Of a stretch of 64,000 bases of DNA, positions 26,343 to 35,984 are shown piece after piece (positions within the stretch are counted from its first letter, which is position 1; every line of letters starts with the position of its first letter). Source of the DNA: Methylobacterium terricola (GTDB taxonomy: Bacteria > Pseudomonadota > Alphaproteobacteria > Rhizobiales > Beijerinckiaceae); NCBI RefSeq assembly GCF_006151805.1, contig NZ_VDDA01000005.1, forward strand, positions 422,332 to 486,331, in the 5' to 3' direction. The notes under the pieces were generated by a model. It was not told where the DNA came from and ran no database searches. It was given only the letters and a program-made list of their open reading frames with translations. Both the position numbers and the translations under genes were made by a program.

Positions 26343-27647
26343 TTGAACTTGTCGACTGCATTCGCACGCGGTGTTTCGTTGATCGGCGGAGCCGCGTCCA
26401 GGCTGCGGCGATTGCGCGACGGCCGCTACGAACCTGCCTGGGGCAGTGCGCCCGTCATTCCGACCGCGAAGCCGCAGGGCCGGATCATGACGCTGAAGAT
26501 GCCCTCGGCACGCGGATGGTCACCGGGGCAGCTTCCGGTCGCGGCTCCCGGCCTGAAGGTCAATGCCTTCGCCACCGGGTTGGACCACCCACGCTGGCTT
26601 CATGTGCTCCCGAACGGGGATGTGCTGGTCGCCGAATCGTCCGGCGAGCCGCGCAAGGTCATGCGGCACCTGTTCGACCACGCCATGACCGCAACCATGA
26701 AGCGCGCCCGCGCCGCGGGGGTGAGTGCAAACCGCATCACGCTGCTGCGCGACACGGATGGTGACGGCGTGGCGGAGACGTGCGAGCCGTTCCTCACGGG
26801 CCTCAGCCAGCCCTTCGGCATGGCTCTCGTGGAGGACAAGTTCTACGTCGGCAACACCGACGGCATCGTCGTGTTTCCCTACGCCGAGGGCACCACCAGG
26901 ATCGCCGGGCCCGGCCGCAAGCTGGTGGATTTCAAGCCGGGCGGCCATTGGACACGCAGCCTGCTGGTCAGCGCGGACGGGACGAAGCTGTATGCCGGCG
27001 TCGGCTCGCTGAGCAACATCGCCGACGATGGCATGGCGGTCGAGGAGGGCCGCGCGGCCGTCTACGAACTCGACCTCGCCAGCGGCACGAGCCGCATCTT
27101 CGCCTCGGGACTGCGCAATCCTGTCGGCCTCGCCTGGGTACCGAGCACGAACGTGCTGTGGACGGTGGTCAACGAGCGCGACGGGTTGGGCGACGAAACG
27201 CCACCGGATTATCTCACGTCCGTACAGGATAGTGGATTCTATGGCTGGCCGTACTCGTATTGGGGGCAGACAGTCGACGACCGCGTGCCGCAGGACGCCG
27301 CCGCCGTCGCCCGCGCGATCACGCCGGACTATGCGCTGGGCGGCCACACTGCATCCCTGGGTCTTTGCTGGATGCCGGCGGGAACGCTGCCCGGCTTCCC
27401 GGATGGCATGGCGATCGGGCAGCACGGCTCCTGGAACCGCAGTACCTTGAGCGGCTACAAGTTGGTCTTCGTGCCGTTCGAGAACGGACGCCCTTGCGGC
27501 CCGGCTCGCGACATCCTGTCCGGCTTCCTGGCGCCGGACGAGAGTGTCTCTTATGGCAGGCCGGTTGGCGTCACGCTCGGTCCCGATCAGTCGCTGCTGA
27601 TGGCCGACGACGTCGGCAACGTGGTCTGGCGTGTGACCGGGGCCTGA
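26343..27647 (+). CDS. L-sorbosone dehydrogenase-like beta-propeller protein
   Basis: A protein of about 434 residues with the glucose/sorbosone dehydrogenase six-bladed propeller fold. Landmarks: FATGLDHPRWLHVLPNGDVL, LLRDTDGDGVAE, GLSQPFGMAL, FASGLRNPVGLAW, VNERDGLGDETPPDY, GFYGWPYSY and IGQHGSWNRS. Family members oxidise sugars or aldehydes with PQQ, usually in the periplasm; I see no clear signal peptide, though the N-terminus (STAFARGVSLIGGAASRL) is mildly hydrophobic. The TTG at 26343 with GGAGAGG directly upstream is preferred over a GTG at 26301. It is alone on this strand. Confidence 0.75.
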   Translation: MNLSTAFARGVSLIGGAASRLRRLRDGRYEPAWGSAPVIPTAKPQGRIMTLKMPSARGWSPGQLPVAAPGLKVNAFATGLDHPRWLHVLPNGDVLVAESSGEPRKVMRHLFDHAMTATMKRARAAGVSANRITLLRDTDGDGVAETCEPFLTGLSQPFGMALVEDKFYVGNTDGIVVFPYAEGTTRIAGPGRKLVDFKPGGHWTRSLLVSADGTKLYAGVGSLSNIADDGMAVEEGRAAVYELDLASGTSRIFASGLRNPVGLAWVPSTNVLWTVVNERDGLGDETPPDYLTSVQDSGFYGWPYSYWGQTVDDRVPQDAAAVARAITPDYALGGHTASLGLCWMPAGTLPGFPDGMAIGQHGSWNRSTLSGYKLVFVPFENGRPCGPARDILSGFLAPDESVSYGRPVGVTLGPDQSLLMADDVGNVVWRVTGA

Positions 27648-27822
27648 CTCCGGCCCCAAGGCTGCAAGGCCTTGGCCCTGGCCCGGTCGCTTGGCGCCGG
27701 GATGCCGGCGTCTTCGACGCTCCGAACGAGGTCTACGCCGCCTCTCCGGGTCTTCCTTACCATCGCATAAGGGAGGCTTATCGCTCCAGGAGCGCCGGAT
27801 CCGCTACGAACAGCCGTTGAAA

Positions 27823-28776
27823 CTACAGCGGTTGAACGTCCGTTGCTGGCGTTTCCCGACCTGTGGGCACCCATTGGGTCTCTCTAACCCCACTTAGCCG
27901 CGCGAAGTCGACGAAGGCCTTGAACGCGGCAGTCGGGTTGCGTCTGCTCGGATAATAGAGGCTCAAGGGTGCGAGAATCGGCGTCCAATCCTCGAGCACG
28001 CGCACAAGGAGGCCTGCCTCGATGTCGTCTCGAACATCTGCCTCCATCGCCAAAGCCAGTCCTACGGAGGCGAGGACGGCGGTGCGTGCGAGGCTTGCCT
28101 CGTCGAGGGTCATTGGGCCCTGGACATCGATATAGATCGACTCTCCGTCCTTCTCGAACGGCCAGCGGTGGATCGCGCCGTTGGGGAGACGGACACGGAG
28201 ACAGGAATGCGCGGTGAGATCCTGCGGGACTACGGGCGTTCCCCGCGCTTCCAAGTATTCTGGCGTGGCGACCACAACATTGCGCCGCATGACTCCTAAT
28301 GGAATTGCGATCATGTCGGCCGGCACAAGGTCGGAGCTGCGTATGCCGAGGTCGTATCCACCCGCGACGATATCCACCAGACGGCCCTCTGTGACGATAT
28401 CGACGTGAACGTCAGGGTATGCGCGCAAGAATGGCAGGACAAGAGAAGAAATAATTTCCCTTGCTGCAGTCGGGAATGTGTTGATGCGCAATGTGCCCGA
28501 AGGCTCTCTCTGCTGAGAGCGTGCAGCATCCATGGCCTCGCGAATGCTGTCCAAGGCGGGTGCGACGTGCGCGACGAAATGCTGGCCGGCCTCAGTCAGA
28601 GAGACGCTTCGCGTTGTCCGGTTGAAGAGCCGCACGCCGAGCGTGCGCTCCAGTTTCCCGATCGCATTGCTCAGCGCAGTGGTCGAGACGCCGAGCTCCA
28701 GCGCTGAGGCCCGGAATTTCCCCAAGCGGGCGACGACGAGAACGGCTTCCAATTCCGTCAGGCTGCTCTGCACCAT
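27823..28776 (-). CDS. LysR-family transcriptional regulator
   Basis: A 317-residue LysR regulator: helix-turn-helix in the first 60 residues ([40 protein letters not shown]) and a C-terminal effector domain from about 90 ([15 protein letters not shown]). The ATG at 28776 is chosen because it directly precedes the DNA-binding domain; the ORF start at 28860 adds an unconserved stretch. It is divergent from the NTF2-like / SDR pair and is its probable regulator. Confidence 0.85.
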   Translation of the reverse strand: MVQSSLTELEAVLVVARLGKFRASALELGVSTTALSNAIGKLERTLGVRLFNRTTRSVSLTEAGQHFVAHVAPALDSIREAMDAARSQQREPSGTLRINTFPTAAREIISSLVLPFLRAYPDVHVDIVTEGRLVDIVAGGYDLGIRSSDLVPADMIAIPLGVMRRNVVVATPEYLEARGTPVVPQDLTAHSCLRVRLPNGAIHRWPFEKDGESIYIDVQGPMTLDEASLARTAVLASVGLALAMEADVRDDIEAGLLVRVLEDWTPILAPLSLYYPSRRNPTAAFKAFVDFARLSGVRETQWVPTGRETPATDVQPL

Positions 28777-28903
28777 TGTCCCGGAATTCGTGATGGAACG
28801 TTCCGGATTGTCCTGCTTATCGCACCACCTGTCCACCTCTACCTTGGCTGTCACCCGCATTCGCTGCCGCTAAGGCCCGAGACCGTAGTCAAGAGGCAAG
28901 ACC

Positions 28904-29233
28904 ATGTCGCTCGATCTTCCTCCCCCCATTGCCGCGTATGTGGCTGCGAACGCCCGCTTGGACGTCGACGCCATGCTCGAACCTTTTGCTGCGGGCGCCG
29001 TCCTTCGCGATAACGGCACCGTTTATCAAGGGCATGCCGGACTTAGAACTTTGTTTGAAGAAGGGGTCGTCGCTGTCAGGGCGATTTTCACGCCGGACGC
29101 CGTTCGATACGAGAATGGTCAGGTCGTCGTCGAAGGTCCCGCCCATGGCGACTTCAAGGGCAGCCCGGTCCGCTTCATCTATCGCTTCACGCTCGAAAAT
29201 CACGCCATCAAAGCCCTGGAGGTCACGGCATGA
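28904..29233 (+). CDS. NTF2-like (SnoaL-type) small protein
   Basis: A 109-residue protein with the SnoaL/NTF2-like cone fold: N-terminal helix with PPPIAAYVAANARLDVDAML, then AGAVLRDNGTVYQGHAGL, and C-terminal strands GSPVRFIYRFTLENHAIKAL. Such proteins act as isomerases, hydratases or ligand binders. Its stop overlaps the SDR start (ATGA), so the two are probably translated together and act on the same substrate. Confidence 0.82.
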   Translation: MSLDLPPPIAAYVAANARLDVDAMLEPFAAGAVLRDNGTVYQGHAGLRTLFEEGVVAVRAIFTPDAVRYENGQVVVEGPAHGDFKGSPVRFIYRFTLENHAIKALEVTA

Positions 29234-30018
29234 CCATCAAAGCTGATTCGACCGAGTTCGCGGGCAAGCGCGTGCTTGTCAGCGGCGGCACCAAGGGTCT
29301 TGGCCGCGCTACCGTAGAACGTTTCCTGGCTGGCGGCGCTCGTGTCATCACCGCAGCCCGAGGAGCCGCCGAACCCATCGAGGGCGTCGAGTTCATCCAG
29401 GCGGATCTGACCACGGCCGAGGGTGGGGAACGCTTGGCCCACGCAGCCCTCGATCGCTTTGGCGGGATCGATATTCTGGCCCACAATCTCGGGGGATCGG
29501 CCATGCCGCCCGGCGGCTTTGTGGCATTGACAGACGACCTCTGGCTCTCGGAAATCAATTTGAACCTTCTCGCGACGGTTCGTCTTGACCGTCTCCTGAT
29601 CCCGCAGATGGTCGAGCGCGGCAATGGCGCGGTGGTGCACGTCACCTCGACCCAGGCGGTGCTGCCCCTGCCCGAGTCCACCACCGCCTATGCCGCTGCA
29701 AAGGCGGCGCTGAGGACCTACAGCAAATCCATTTCCAAGGAGCTGGGTCCAAAGGGTGTCCGGGTCAACATCGTCTGTCCCGGCTGGATCATGACCGAGG
29801 GCGCTGTCGACCTGGTGAAGAACATGCAGGCTGCCAAGGGCGGCACGTTCGAGGAAGCACGGCAAGCTGTCATGGCCTGGATCGGCGGAATACCGATCGG
29901 ACGCGGGGCCGAGCCATATGAGGTCGCCGACGTTATCGCCTACCTGGCCTCCGGTCGCGCCGCCGCCATCCACGGCGCGGAGATTGTGATCGACGGCGGT
30001 ACAGTCCCAACCGTCTGA
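29230..30018 (+). CDS. Short-chain dehydrogenase/reductase
   Basis: A 262-residue classical SDR with the NAD(P) motif [12 protein letters not shown] in place of NNAG (AHNLGGSAM), the catalytic Ser (HVTSTQ) and YAAAK, and the C-terminal pattern [11 protein letters not shown]. Translationally coupled to the NTF2-like gene. Divergent LysR regulation is likely. The substrate is unknown. Confidence 0.87.
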   Translation: MTIKADSTEFAGKRVLVSGGTKGLGRATVERFLAGGARVITAARGAAEPIEGVEFIQADLTTAEGGERLAHAALDRFGGIDILAHNLGGSAMPPGGFVALTDDLWLSEINLNLLATVRLDRLLIPQMVERGNGAVVHVTSTQAVLPLPESTTAYAAAKAALRTYSKSISKELGPKGVRVNIVCPGWIMTEGAVDLVKNMQAAKGGTFEEARQAVMAWIGGIPIGRGAEPYEVADVIAYLASGRAAAIHGAEIVIDGGTVPTV

Positions 30019-30104
30019 TCACAGGCCCGTCCAGGCGTCGTCAGGTTTGCCCTCCTGTTCAGGGCAGGGAACGCTTACATGACGCTTATGCGAGGGGCGC
30101 AGCC

Positions 30105-31826
30105 ATGAGCGCCGGAGGCGTTCGGATCAACCGCTTGAGCCATCACGACACGGCCCTGTCGATCCTGCCCGGCTCCGCAGAAGGACCCGTTGTCGCCCTC
30201 TCCGAGGCCTTGAGCTTTTGGGGCGGCGTGGACCCTCAGACAGGACGGATCATCGACGCGCACCATCCACAGCACGGCACCGAACTCGCCGGCGCCATCG
30301 TGATGATGCCGGCGAGCCGCGGATCATGCTCGGGCTCGGGTGTCGTCCTCGAATTGGCGCTGGCCGGTCGCGCCCCGGCAGCTCTCGTCTTCTCCGAACA
30401 TGAAGACGTGGCGACGCTGGGTGCGCTCGTGGCAGTGGAGATGTTCGGCCACTCGCTGCCCGTCCTGCGGTTGCCGCGCGCCGCGTTCCTGGCCCTCGCC
30501 GGGAGCGTGTCGGCGCGGATCACCCCGGAGGCGATCCTCGCGGACGGCATGGCGATCCCGGTCGCTCCCGCATCCGAGGCGTCGATCGACCTTTCGGACG
30601 AAGACCGATCCATGCTGGCTGGCCGGAGGGGTGCGGCTGTCGCCCAGGCCATGCGCATCCTTGTCGCGATGGGCCGCCAGCAGGGCGCGACCCGGCTGAC
30701 CGATGTCACGCGTGCTCATATCGACGGCTGCATCTATGCAGGCCCCGCCAACCTCGTCTTCGCCGAAGCCATGGCGTCCTTGGGGGGCCGCGTCCGCGTT
30801 CCCACGACGATGAATGCCATCTCGGTTGACCGCGGTCGTTGGGAACAGCAGGGCGTGCCGCCGGCTTTCGGCGTTCCGGCCGCGGCGCTCGCCGACGCTT
30901 ACGTCGGGATGGGGTGCCGCCCGACCTTCACCTGCGCGCCCTACCTCCTCGACGATGCGCCGGCCAGGGGCGAAGCGATCGGATGGTCGGAGTCCAACGC
31001 GGTCATCTATGCCAACAGCGTCCTCGGCGCCCGAACCGCCAAGCATCCCGATTTCCTCGACCTGTGCATCGCCATCACCGGACGTGCGCCCCTTGCCGGG
31101 CCATTCCTCGATGCGGACCGTCGGGCTGGCCTCGTGATCGATGTCCACTGGCCGGACGGCGCGGACGCGGCGCTCTGGCCGCTGATCGGCTACCTCGCCG
31201 GCCATGTCGCCCGAGATCGGGTTCCGCTCTTGCGAGGGCTGTCCGAGGGCCATCCCGGCCGCGACGACTTGAAGGCGCTCTGCGCGGCCTTCGGCACGAC
31301 GGCGGCGGCGGCGATGCTCCATATCGCCGGCGTGACGCCGGAAGCCGAGGGTGCAGCCTTGCCCGATGCGCCCCGCGCCGTCATCACCCGCGCCGATCTC
31401 GCCGCGGGATGGCGGCGTCTGAACGCAGGCCCCGAAGAGGTCGACCTCGTGGCGATCGGCAGTCCCCATGCCTCGCTCGACGAGTGCCGAGCGTTCGTCG
31501 AGGCGCTCCGTGGCCGACGCCGCGATCCCCGCGTCTGCGGGATCGTCACGGCGGGGCGGCAGGTCCTCGCAGCCGCCGAGGCCGACGGCACGCGGTCACG
31601 CCTTGCGGCCTCGGGCGTCGAGATGATCCCCGACCTCTGCTGGTGCTCGATCTCCCGACCCGTATTCCCGGCCCATGCCAGGACGGTCATCACGACCTCG
31701 GGCAAATATGCCCATTACGGTCCCGGCCTTTCGGGCTGCCTGGTGCGACTTGGTACGCTGACCGACTGTGCCAATGCGCTCGTCTCGGGCCGGGCACCGG
31801 TCTATGTGCCGGAGTGGCTGGCCTGA
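30105..31826 (+). CDS. Aconitase X (fused small and large domains)
   Basis: A 573-residue AcnX-type dehydratase with the swivelling small domain at the N-terminus (about 1-140; motif [13 protein letters not shown]) fused to the large catalytic domain (about 150-573). Probable cluster-binding Cys lie in [10 protein letters not shown] and in LCWCSISRP. AcnX members dehydrate cis-3-hydroxy-L-proline or mevalonate 5-phosphate; the single-chain form is the one usually seen in bacterial hydroxyproline catabolism, but no proline reductase or transporter sits beside it. It follows the SDR by 86 bp on the same strand. The exact substrate is uncertain. Confidence 0.83.
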   Translation: MSAGGVRINRLSHHDTALSILPGSAEGPVVALSEALSFWGGVDPQTGRIIDAHHPQHGTELAGAIVMMPASRGSCSGSGVVLELALAGRAPAALVFSEHEDVATLGALVAVEMFGHSLPVLRLPRAAFLALAGSVSARITPEAILADGMAIPVAPASEASIDLSDEDRSMLAGRRGAAVAQAMRILVAMGRQQGATRLTDVTRAHIDGCIYAGPANLVFAEAMASLGGRVRVPTTMNAISVDRGRWEQQGVPPAFGVPAAALADAYVGMGCRPTFTCAPYLLDDAPARGEAIGWSESNAVIYANSVLGARTAKHPDFLDLCIAITGRAPLAGPFLDADRRAGLVIDVHWPDGADAALWPLIGYLAGHVARDRVPLLRGLSEGHPGRDDLKALCAAFGTTAAAAMLHIAGVTPEAEGAALPDAPRAVITRADLAAGWRRLNAGPEEVDLVAIGSPHASLDECRAFVEALRGRRRDPRVCGIVTAGRQVLAAAEADGTRSRLAASGVEMIPDLCWCSISRPVFPAHARTVITTSGKYAHYGPGLSGCLVRLGTLTDCANALVSGRAPVYVPEWLA

Positions 31827-31831
31827 TGCGG

Positions 31832-31856
31832 GCGCCCGGCCAAATCGCCCGGGCGC
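31832..31856 (+). terminator. Hairpin after the aconitase X gene
   Basis: GCGCCCGG (31832-31839) and CCGGGCGC (31849-31856) form an 8-bp stem with a 9-nt loop, 6 bp past the stop codon. No U-tract follows, so termination efficiency is uncertain. Confidence 0.4.
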
Positions 31857-31984
31857 ATCGTGCTGTGAACCGCTCGTAACCATTCCACGCGGTGTTGCGG
31901 TGGTGGCGGATGGAAGGTCCGCGTGGGGTCACATCCGGCTGGGGTTTGAGCCCCCGACACAAGGAGTGTGATCTCATACCTTCG

Positions 31985-32215
31985 CCCCGGGCCCAACGCG
32001 CCTTGGAAGCCCGGGCGGCGTCGAGAGCCGCCTCGGGGGCCAGGCAGGCGGAGGCGTTCACCTGCGGGTTGAACCGCTCGATGCGGGCGAGCGAGGCCTG
32101 CGCGGCCTCCACCGGCGAGGCCCGGCCCGCCGCGGAAAGGGTCGCGAGCTCGACGGCGTCCATGACGCCACGATCGGTCTTGTCGGCCGTGCGGATCCCC
32201 ACGACCGCACTCACT
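31985..32215 (-). pseudogene. Amidase, N-terminal stub
   Basis: A GTG overlapping the end of the aminotransferase gene opens a frame that reads MDAVELATLSAAGRASPVEA, SLARIERFNPQVNA and ASKARWARGE, the first ~75 residues of an amidase-signature enzyme. Similarity stops abruptly at about 31985, before the catalytic Ser-Ser-Lys core, and the frame continues into unrelated sequence. The downstream part has been deleted or replaced. It was the last gene of the operon with the aminotransferase and the peptide transporter. Confidence 0.6.
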
Positions 32216-33548
32216 CCGCGATCGCGTCGAGGGCGCGGCCGACGGCGTCGAACATCGCGTTCACCTGATCCGCGGTGATGATCAGCGGCGGGCAGAAGCA
32301 GAGGGAATCGCCGATCGCGCGGGCGATCACGCCCTCGGCCTGGGCCGCAGCCTGGAGGGCTGCGCCGGCGGCGCCTGCCCTGGCCCAGGGCTTCAACTCG
32401 ACGGCGCCGATGAGGCCGACGCCCCGCCACGCCTTCGCGTGGCGATGCTCGGCGAGCCCGGCTAGGCGCTCGAGGAAGAGCGGGCTCAGGCGCCGGCAAT
32501 TGCCGACGAGGTCGCGCTCCTCGATGATGCGGATGTTCTCCAGCCCGACGGCGGTGGCGACCGGGTGGCCCGAGGCCGTGTAGCCGTGCCCGAACACGCC
32601 GCGGCGCTCGGACTCGTCGGCGATCGGCTCGTAGAAGCGCTCGTTCATGAGGATCGCCGAGAGCGGCATGTAGGACGAGGAGATCTGCTTGGAGAGCACC
32701 ATCACGTCCGGCTCGATGCCGAAGGTCTCGCAGCCGAACATCGCACCCGTGCGTCCGAAGCCGCAGATCACCTCGTCGGCGATGAGGAGCACGTCGTGGC
32801 GGCGCAGGACCGCCTGGATCTCGCGCCAGTACGTCTCCGGCGGAACGTAGACGCCGCCAGAGGCCATCACCGGCTCGCCGAAGAAGGCCGCCACCGTGTC
32901 CGGCCCCTCGGCCTGGATCAGCGCCTCAAGCTCGGCCGCCATGCGGCGCGAGAACTCGGCCTCGCTCTCGCCCGGCAGCGCCGACCCGGCATAGTCGGGG
33001 CAGGACACGTGCCGCATGCGGTCGAGGGGCAGGTCGAAGCTCTCGTGGTTGCGCGGCAGACCGGTGATCGATCCGGCCGCGATGGTGACGCCGTGATAGC
33101 CCTTCACCCGGCCGATGATCTTCTTCTTGGCGGGTTTGCCCAGGGCGTTCGAGCGGTACCACGTCATCTTGACGACGAGGTCGTTCGCTTCGGAGCCGGA
33201 CGAGGTGAAGTGCACCTTCGACATCGGCACCGGGGCCATCTGGATCAGTTTCTCGGCCAGATCGACCGAGGGTCCGTGCGTCTTGTGCGCGAAGATGTGG
33301 TAGTAGGCGAGCTGATCCATCTGCCGCTTGGCGACGTCGGACAGGCGGGTCTCGCCGAATCCCACGGCCACGGACCACAGCCCCGCCAGCCCCTCGATGT
33401 AGCGGTTGCCGGCGTTGTCGTAGACGTAGACGCCCTCGCCCCGCTCGATCACGAGGGCGCCGGTCTTGCCGTAGTTGCGCAGGTCGACCAGCGGGTGAAG
33501 CTGGTAGGCGATATCGCGTGCCTCGGTGGAATTGGGCATGACTGTCAT
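32211..33548 (-). CDS. Class III aminotransferase (PLP-dependent)
   Basis: A 445-residue omega/class III transaminase. Key motifs: GLWSVAVGFG near the N-terminus, the cofactor phosphate-binding region HFTSSGSEANDLVVK, the Asp of ADEVICGFGRTG, and the PLP Lys in VLSKQISSSYMPLS. Length is normal. It probably moves an amino group between a diamine, beta-amino acid or omega-amino acid and pyruvate or 2-oxoglutarate. The ATG at 33548 has GAGG upstream. It is flanked by the remains of a peptide ABC transporter and an amidase stub, suggesting a former operon for taking up and breaking down an amide or peptide-like compound. Confidence 0.85.
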   Translation of the reverse strand: MTVMPNSTEARDIAYQLHPLVDLRNYGKTGALVIERGEGVYVYDNAGNRYIEGLAGLWSVAVGFGETRLSDVAKRQMDQLAYYHIFAHKTHGPSVDLAEKLIQMAPVPMSKVHFTSSGSEANDLVVKMTWYRSNALGKPAKKKIIGRVKGYHGVTIAAGSITGLPRNHESFDLPLDRMRHVSCPDYAGSALPGESEAEFSRRMAAELEALIQAEGPDTVAAFFGEPVMASGGVYVPPETYWREIQAVLRRHDVLLIADEVICGFGRTGAMFGCETFGIEPDVMVLSKQISSSYMPLSAILMNERFYEPIADESERRGVFGHGYTASGHPVATAVGLENIRIIEERDLVGNCRRLSPLFLERLAGLAEHRHAKAWRGVGLIGAVELKPWARAGAAGAALQAAAQAEGVIARAIGDSLCFCPPLIITADQVNAMFDAVGRALDAIAE

Positions 33549-33585
33549 GGATCGGGTACCTCGGTCGGTGGAGAAGGGGTGAGGG

Positions 33586-33882
33586 TCAGGCGACGGCGTC
33601 GACCGGCGGAGCGGTCAGCCTCGTGCGGCCGGGAACCGCCTCGACGAGGCTGCGGGTGCAGGGCTCGTGGGGGGCGTCGAAGATCTGTGCGCCCGGTCCG
33701 ATCTCCACGATGGCGCCCTTCTGCATCACCATCACCGGGTCGCCGAGCGCCATGTGGATGAGCGTGAGGTTGAGAATGATGATCGCGACGGGGATGATCG
33801 CCATCATTCCGAGTCTCGTGAGAGGATGAAGCGGGGCATGGCTTGATCGGTTCTCCGCGCATGAGCAGGGTTTCGGCGGCAC
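33586..33882 (-). pseudogene. Chimeric remnant: peptide ABC permease N-terminus joined to ATPase C-terminus
   Basis: This 98-codon frame begins like a DppB/OppB permease ([20 protein letters not shown] then HMALGDP) and continues without a break as the C-terminus of a DppD/F-type ATPase ([20 protein letters not shown], then RSLVEAVPG). The expected rest of the permease, the second permease and most of the ATPases are gone. This is the scar of a large in-frame deletion through the transporter genes that normally follow the binding-protein gene at 34180-35733. It cannot work as a transporter. Confidence 0.7.
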
Positions 33883-34179
33883 CCGGGGACCTGATGTCGG
33901 AGCGGATCCCCTCTCGTGAGAGCAGACGCAGAGGGTAAAGGGGGGCCTATTCGGTTAGTTCTTCCGTCTCATTCACCCCTCTCGCCGCAGAGCGACGACG
34001 TTAACGGATTGGATTCGTCCCAATTTTCGCGGTCGGGATTGAGTGGGTTGCATCCCTGTCTCCGAAGGGCTCAGACATCGGAATCGAAATCAAAACCCAG
34101 CGTGAATCAAATTCGTATGGGCCGTAGATTCGGGACTGGGGGTGATGCGTCCCGCTTCCATCAGGGAATTTTTTGGGAC
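33883..34179. other. No gene seen (about 300 bp)
   Basis: Spacer between the chimeric permease/ATPase remnant and the binding-protein gene. It is comparatively AT-rich for this window. No ORF, hairpin or repeat is convincing. Confidence 0.4.
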
Positions 34180-35733
34180 TTAGCGCTTGATCCAGGCATC
34201 GCGCAGCGAGACGTTGAGCCCGTGGGCTGTCGTGATCAGATCCTGGAGGTTGCACCGGTAGATCACCGGAAAACGCAAATCGAGGAGCCACGCCACTGGC
34301 ACGTCCTCCTGAACGATTGCTTGGGCCTCGTCGTAGAGTTCCTGTCGCTTCGCGGCGGGGGTGGCCACGGCGGCCTTGGCGAACAGTGCGTCGACCTTCG
34401 GGTTGGAATAGCCCTCGACGTTGTTCCAGGGATTGCCCTTGGAGATCTGCGAGGTGATGTAGTTCCGCTCGACTCCGAGGGCCGGATCGCCGTTCTGGAA
34501 GATGTAGGTGAAGGCCATGTCGTAGTCCCACTGGGAGACACGCTGGTTCCAGCCTCCGACGTCGGTCGCCTGGATCTCCACCGGAATGCCGGCCTCGCCG
34601 AGATTCTGCTTCACCGCCTCGGCCCAGCGCTGCCACGTTTCGCCGTAAGGCAGGGGCAGAAGTTTGACCGGCTTGCCATCGTAGCGCATCTCGGCGAGCA
34701 GCGCTTTGGCCTTCTTCAGGTTGCGCTCGTATTGCGGAGCGACCGTGTTGTGGAACGGCGTGGTGCCGGCGATCGGGCCGGTGGCGACTTTGCCGATGCC
34801 GTTCCAGAGCACGTCGAGGGCGAAAGTCCGGTCCATGGCGTACATGACCGCCTGGCGGAAGCGTCGGTCGTCCATCGGCGGCTTGCGGTTGTTGAGCCAG
34901 AGGAAGGACAGGGGCGAATCGAATTCCTGCCCCTTCTGCGAGACGCAGCTGTTCTTCAGTGCGCCCAGCCGGGACACGTCGAAATTCTCGACCGAGCCGC
35001 CGGGCAAGACGTCCACCTTTCCGGTCTCGTAGGCGACCGCCCGGGAGGCGCCATCGGGAATGATATGAAAATAGATATCCTGAAGATAAGGTTTATCCAG
35101 GAGGTAGTATCTCTCGTTCTTGACGAGATGGATGGAGCTGCCCTTGCGCCAGCTCTCGAACTTGAACGGCCCGGTGCCGATCGGCTTGTCGTTCGCCGGA
35201 TTGGTCCCGTAATCGGTTCCCTCGTAGATGTGCTTAGGGAGCATTGGCATCACCGCGAAGGTGAAGCTCCGGATGAAGGGCTCGAACGGCTCCTTGAGGG
35301 TGAAGACCACCGTATGATCATCGGGAGCGCTGATATCGGCGACGCGGGTCATCGTGTTGCGATGGCGCGGCTGGGTCTTCATCAAAAAATCTTTGGCCGT
35401 GAACAGCACGTCGGCTGCCGTGAACGGCCTTCCGTCGTGCCACGTCACACCTTCATGGAGATGAAATGTGTAGCGTAGGCCATCCGGCGAAATGTCCCAG
35501 CTCTTGGCGAGCGAAGGCAACGGCTTCAGCTTCTCGTCGTAGCGTAGCAGGCCTTCGTAGATCTTGCCGGAGACGAGCTGGGTCGGCGCGTTGGTGACCA
35601 ATCCCAGCATCAGGCTTGGAGGCTCGGGCTGGACGATCAGGTTGGCGCGTCCCCCAGCTACGGGCTGCGCGTGTGGCATGGCCGGTATGGCGAGAGCAGA
35701 GAGCAGGAAAAGGCCCAGAAACCGTTTCAACAT
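34180..35733 (-). CDS. Peptide/nickel-type ABC transporter substrate-binding protein
   Basis: A 517-residue family 5 solute-binding protein. Signal peptide LGLFLLSALAIPAMPHA; family motifs include PSLAKSWDISPDGLRYTFHL, EGVTWHDGRPFTAADV, PIGTGPFKFESW and DRRFRQAVMYAMDR. Complete length. The ATG at 35733 has AGAGGG upstream. Its membrane and ATPase partners are reduced to the chimeric remnant at 33586-33882, so it is an orphan unless it works with another system. Confidence 0.87.
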   Translation of the reverse strand: MLKRFLGLFLLSALAIPAMPHAQPVAGGRANLIVQPEPPSLMLGLVTNAPTQLVSGKIYEGLLRYDEKLKPLPSLAKSWDISPDGLRYTFHLHEGVTWHDGRPFTAADVLFTAKDFLMKTQPRHRNTMTRVADISAPDDHTVVFTLKEPFEPFIRSFTFAVMPMLPKHIYEGTDYGTNPANDKPIGTGPFKFESWRKGSSIHLVKNERYYLLDKPYLQDIYFHIIPDGASRAVAYETGKVDVLPGGSVENFDVSRLGALKNSCVSQKGQEFDSPLSFLWLNNRKPPMDDRRFRQAVMYAMDRTFALDVLWNGIGKVATGPIAGTTPFHNTVAPQYERNLKKAKALLAEMRYDGKPVKLLPLPYGETWQRWAEAVKQNLGEAGIPVEIQATDVGGWNQRVSQWDYDMAFTYIFQNGDPALGVERNYITSQISKGNPWNNVEGYSNPKVDALFAKAAVATPAAKRQELYDEAQAIVQEDVPVAWLLDLRFPVIYRCNLQDLITTAHGLNVSLRDAWIKR

Positions 35734-35883
35734 TGCGCCCTCTTAATCTTCCAAAGGCTGGATGCGCGGCAATTCACGGATAGCCGCGATACGTCGGGGA
35801 TGTACTGACCGTCATCGATCGCCGAGTGACATGGTGCAGCACGGAGCGGGATATCATCCCGGCCTTGGCGAATGACGTCGAAC

Positions 35884-35907
35884 TGGCGGTATAAGGATAT
35901 ACCGCCA
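35884..35907. promoter_or_regulatory. Perfect 10-bp inverted repeat, candidate operator
   Basis: TGGCGGTATA (35884-35893) and TATACCGCCA (35898-35907) are perfect inverted arms separated by AGGA. They lie about 150 bp upstream of the binding-protein gene. The TATA-rich centre and arm length suit a dimeric repressor site (GntR, TetR or similar) over a promoter. No regulator gene is next to it. Confidence 0.5.
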
Positions 35908-35984
35908 TGATTTCAGTACGTTGTCAATTTTGTGCTGTGCATTTCGCGGTCATGTCATGCGCCATTTCTGCGCAGGCGCGCTCA

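Noticed and set aside
26264..26764. ORF starting at 26264 after a strong AGGAGG
   Set aside because: The Shine-Dalgarno-like sequence lies in the IS701 relic, and the ORF soon overlaps the propeller gene in another frame with a non-protein-like translation.
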